Source of the DNA: Pseudomonadota bacterium
Lineage (GTDB): Bacteria; Pseudomonadota; Gammaproteobacteria; Steroidobacterales; Steroidobacteraceae
DNA: 27,257 bases
Assembly: GCA_023433465.1 (NCBI GenBank)
Contig: JAEZCR010000046.1
Span: 1 to 27,257, forward strand
Direction: 5' to 3'
The notes under the pieces were generated by a model. That model did no database searches, was not told the DNA's origin, and worked only from the letters and a program-made list of their open reading frames with translations. This document shows, in pieces, positions 26,358 through 27,257 of this stretch (positions are counted from its first letter, which is position 1; each line of letters opens with the position of its first letter). Made by a program: the position numbers and the translations under genes.

Positions 26358-27257
26358 TGCTTCGGTCAGGGAAGAGTTGCGGCGGGCACCGCGGCCGTGA
26401 CGACCACGTTCGGCTACGACAACAACGGCAACCAGACGAGCACCGCCGCGCCGCTCGCGCGCAACAGCACGAGCCTGTACGACGAGCTCAATCGTCTGAA
26501 GCAGATCACCGATCCCGCCTCCGGCATCACGCAGTTCGGCTACGACGCGAACGACAACCTGACGCAGGTCACCGATCCGCGATCGCTCGTGACGAGCTAC
26601 GCGTACAACGGCTTCGGCGACCTCGTGACGCAAACGAGCCCGGACACCGGTGTGACCACGAACACTTACGACTCCGGCGGCAACCTCGACACCTCCACCG
26701 ACTCGCGCGGCGCGGTCACGGACTACGCCTACGACGCGCTCAATCGCGTGACCTCGGCCTCCTTCACGCTCGGCGGCGTGACGGATCAGACCCTCAACTA
26801 CACGTACGACACGGGCACGAACCAGCAGGGCCGCCTCACGAGCGCCTCGGATGCCGATCACACGCTGTCCTGGTCCTATGACGCGCACGGCCGCGTCACG
26901 GGCAAGGGCCAGACGGTGGGCGGCGTGACGCTGGCGATGGGCTACGGCTACAACGCCTCCGGGCAGCTTGCGAGCACGGTGCTGCCCTCGGGGGCGACCG
27001 TGACCTACGGCTACAACGCGAACGGTCAGGTCACGAGCCTCACGCTGAATGGCTCGAGCACGATCCTCTCCAGCATCACCTACGACCCGTTCGGTCCGAT
27101 CACGGGCTGGACGTGGGGCAACGGCACCTTGGCCTCGCGGGACTTCGATGCCGATGGCAAGGTGACGCAGCTCGACAACGCCAATGGTGTGAGCCTGAAG
27201 ACTTACGCCTATGACGATGCGTTCCGCATCACCGGTATCGGCGATGCGCTGGACCCG
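26358..27257 (+). CDS. RHS/YD-repeat protein fragment (continues past window)
   Basis: This frame encodes tandem YD/RHS repeats, for example YDELNRLKQITDP, FGYDANDNLTQVTDPRS, DYAYDALNRVTS, WSYDAHGRVTGKGQ and YGYNANGQVTSL, about 18-22 residues per unit. RHS proteins are large polymorphic toxins or carriers of effector tips, exported by bacteria. The frame has no ATG. An in-frame TGA at 26355-26357 closes it upstream, and the first feasible start codon is GTG at 26397, without a Shine-Dalgarno. The N-terminal part of the gene is therefore missing or lost here, and the 3' end lies outside the window. It replaces the expected clpB neighbour of pgeF, suggesting an accessory insertion or a rearranged fragment. 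Confidence 0.85.

Noticed and set aside
26245..26400. Continuation of the shifted frame after the TAG at 26242 as a real gene
   Set aside because: About 50 codons without a stop is unremarkable in this composition, and no motif, start or Shine-Dalgarno is visible.

Overview
The window is high-GC, gene-dense chromosomal DNA. It looks like a gammaproteobacterium near the Xanthomonadales, Nevskiales or Steroidobacter branch. The evidence is gene order: secA-mutT, pilB-pilC-pilD-coaE-zapD, a pilS-pilR pair beside sucC-sucD, and bamD facing rluD-pgeF. I assigned the lineage from remembered synteny and protein character, not from a search.

Left part (1-8970): the 3' end of secA, a MutT-type NUDIX gene and a small conserved protein. 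Next is a REP-associated tyrosine transposase (RAYT) with three near-identical 41-bp repeats around it. Then come two divergently transcribed S9-family peptidases (a DPP IV-like enzyme and a lipoprotein prolyl oligopeptidase), an AraC-family regulator overlapping the second peptidase, and a DUF6159-like membrane protein.

Middle part (9000-18480, almost all on the minus strand): the type IV pilus locus. pilB-pilC-pilD-coaE-zapD run together, with a strong terminator between pilC and pilD. Upstream lies pilA, with its own terminator, a near-consensus sigma-54 promoter and a tandem palindromic operator that fits PilR. The pilS-pilR two-component pair follows. PilB powers assembly, PilC is the platform, PilD processes prepilin, PilA is the fibre subunit, and PilS/PilR with sigma-54 should drive pilA.

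Right part (18480-27257): sucC-sucD (TCA cycle), where SucD carries an unusual 60-residue Lys/Ala/Pro tail, then glutamine-dependent nadE. Next is a ParD-ParE locus whose antitoxin is intact but whose toxin has two in-frame stops, both where ParE proteins normally have tryptophan. bamD, rluD and pgeF follow. The end is accessory or decaying DNA: a frameshifted two-helix membrane protein and a 5'-incomplete RHS/YD-repeat coding region that runs off the window. In E. coli the pgeF neighbour is clpB, so this edge looks rearranged.

The most unusual observations are: (1) the 41-bp repeats begin exactly at the terminal codon of three different genes, twice supplying a TAG stop and once reading TTG, which extends the protein; (2) the histone-H1-like tail on SucD; (3) the double Trp-to-stop ParE pseudogene. 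Except for nadE-parD (about 180 bp), the pilR-pilA region and the last kilobase, there are almost no gene-free stretches.
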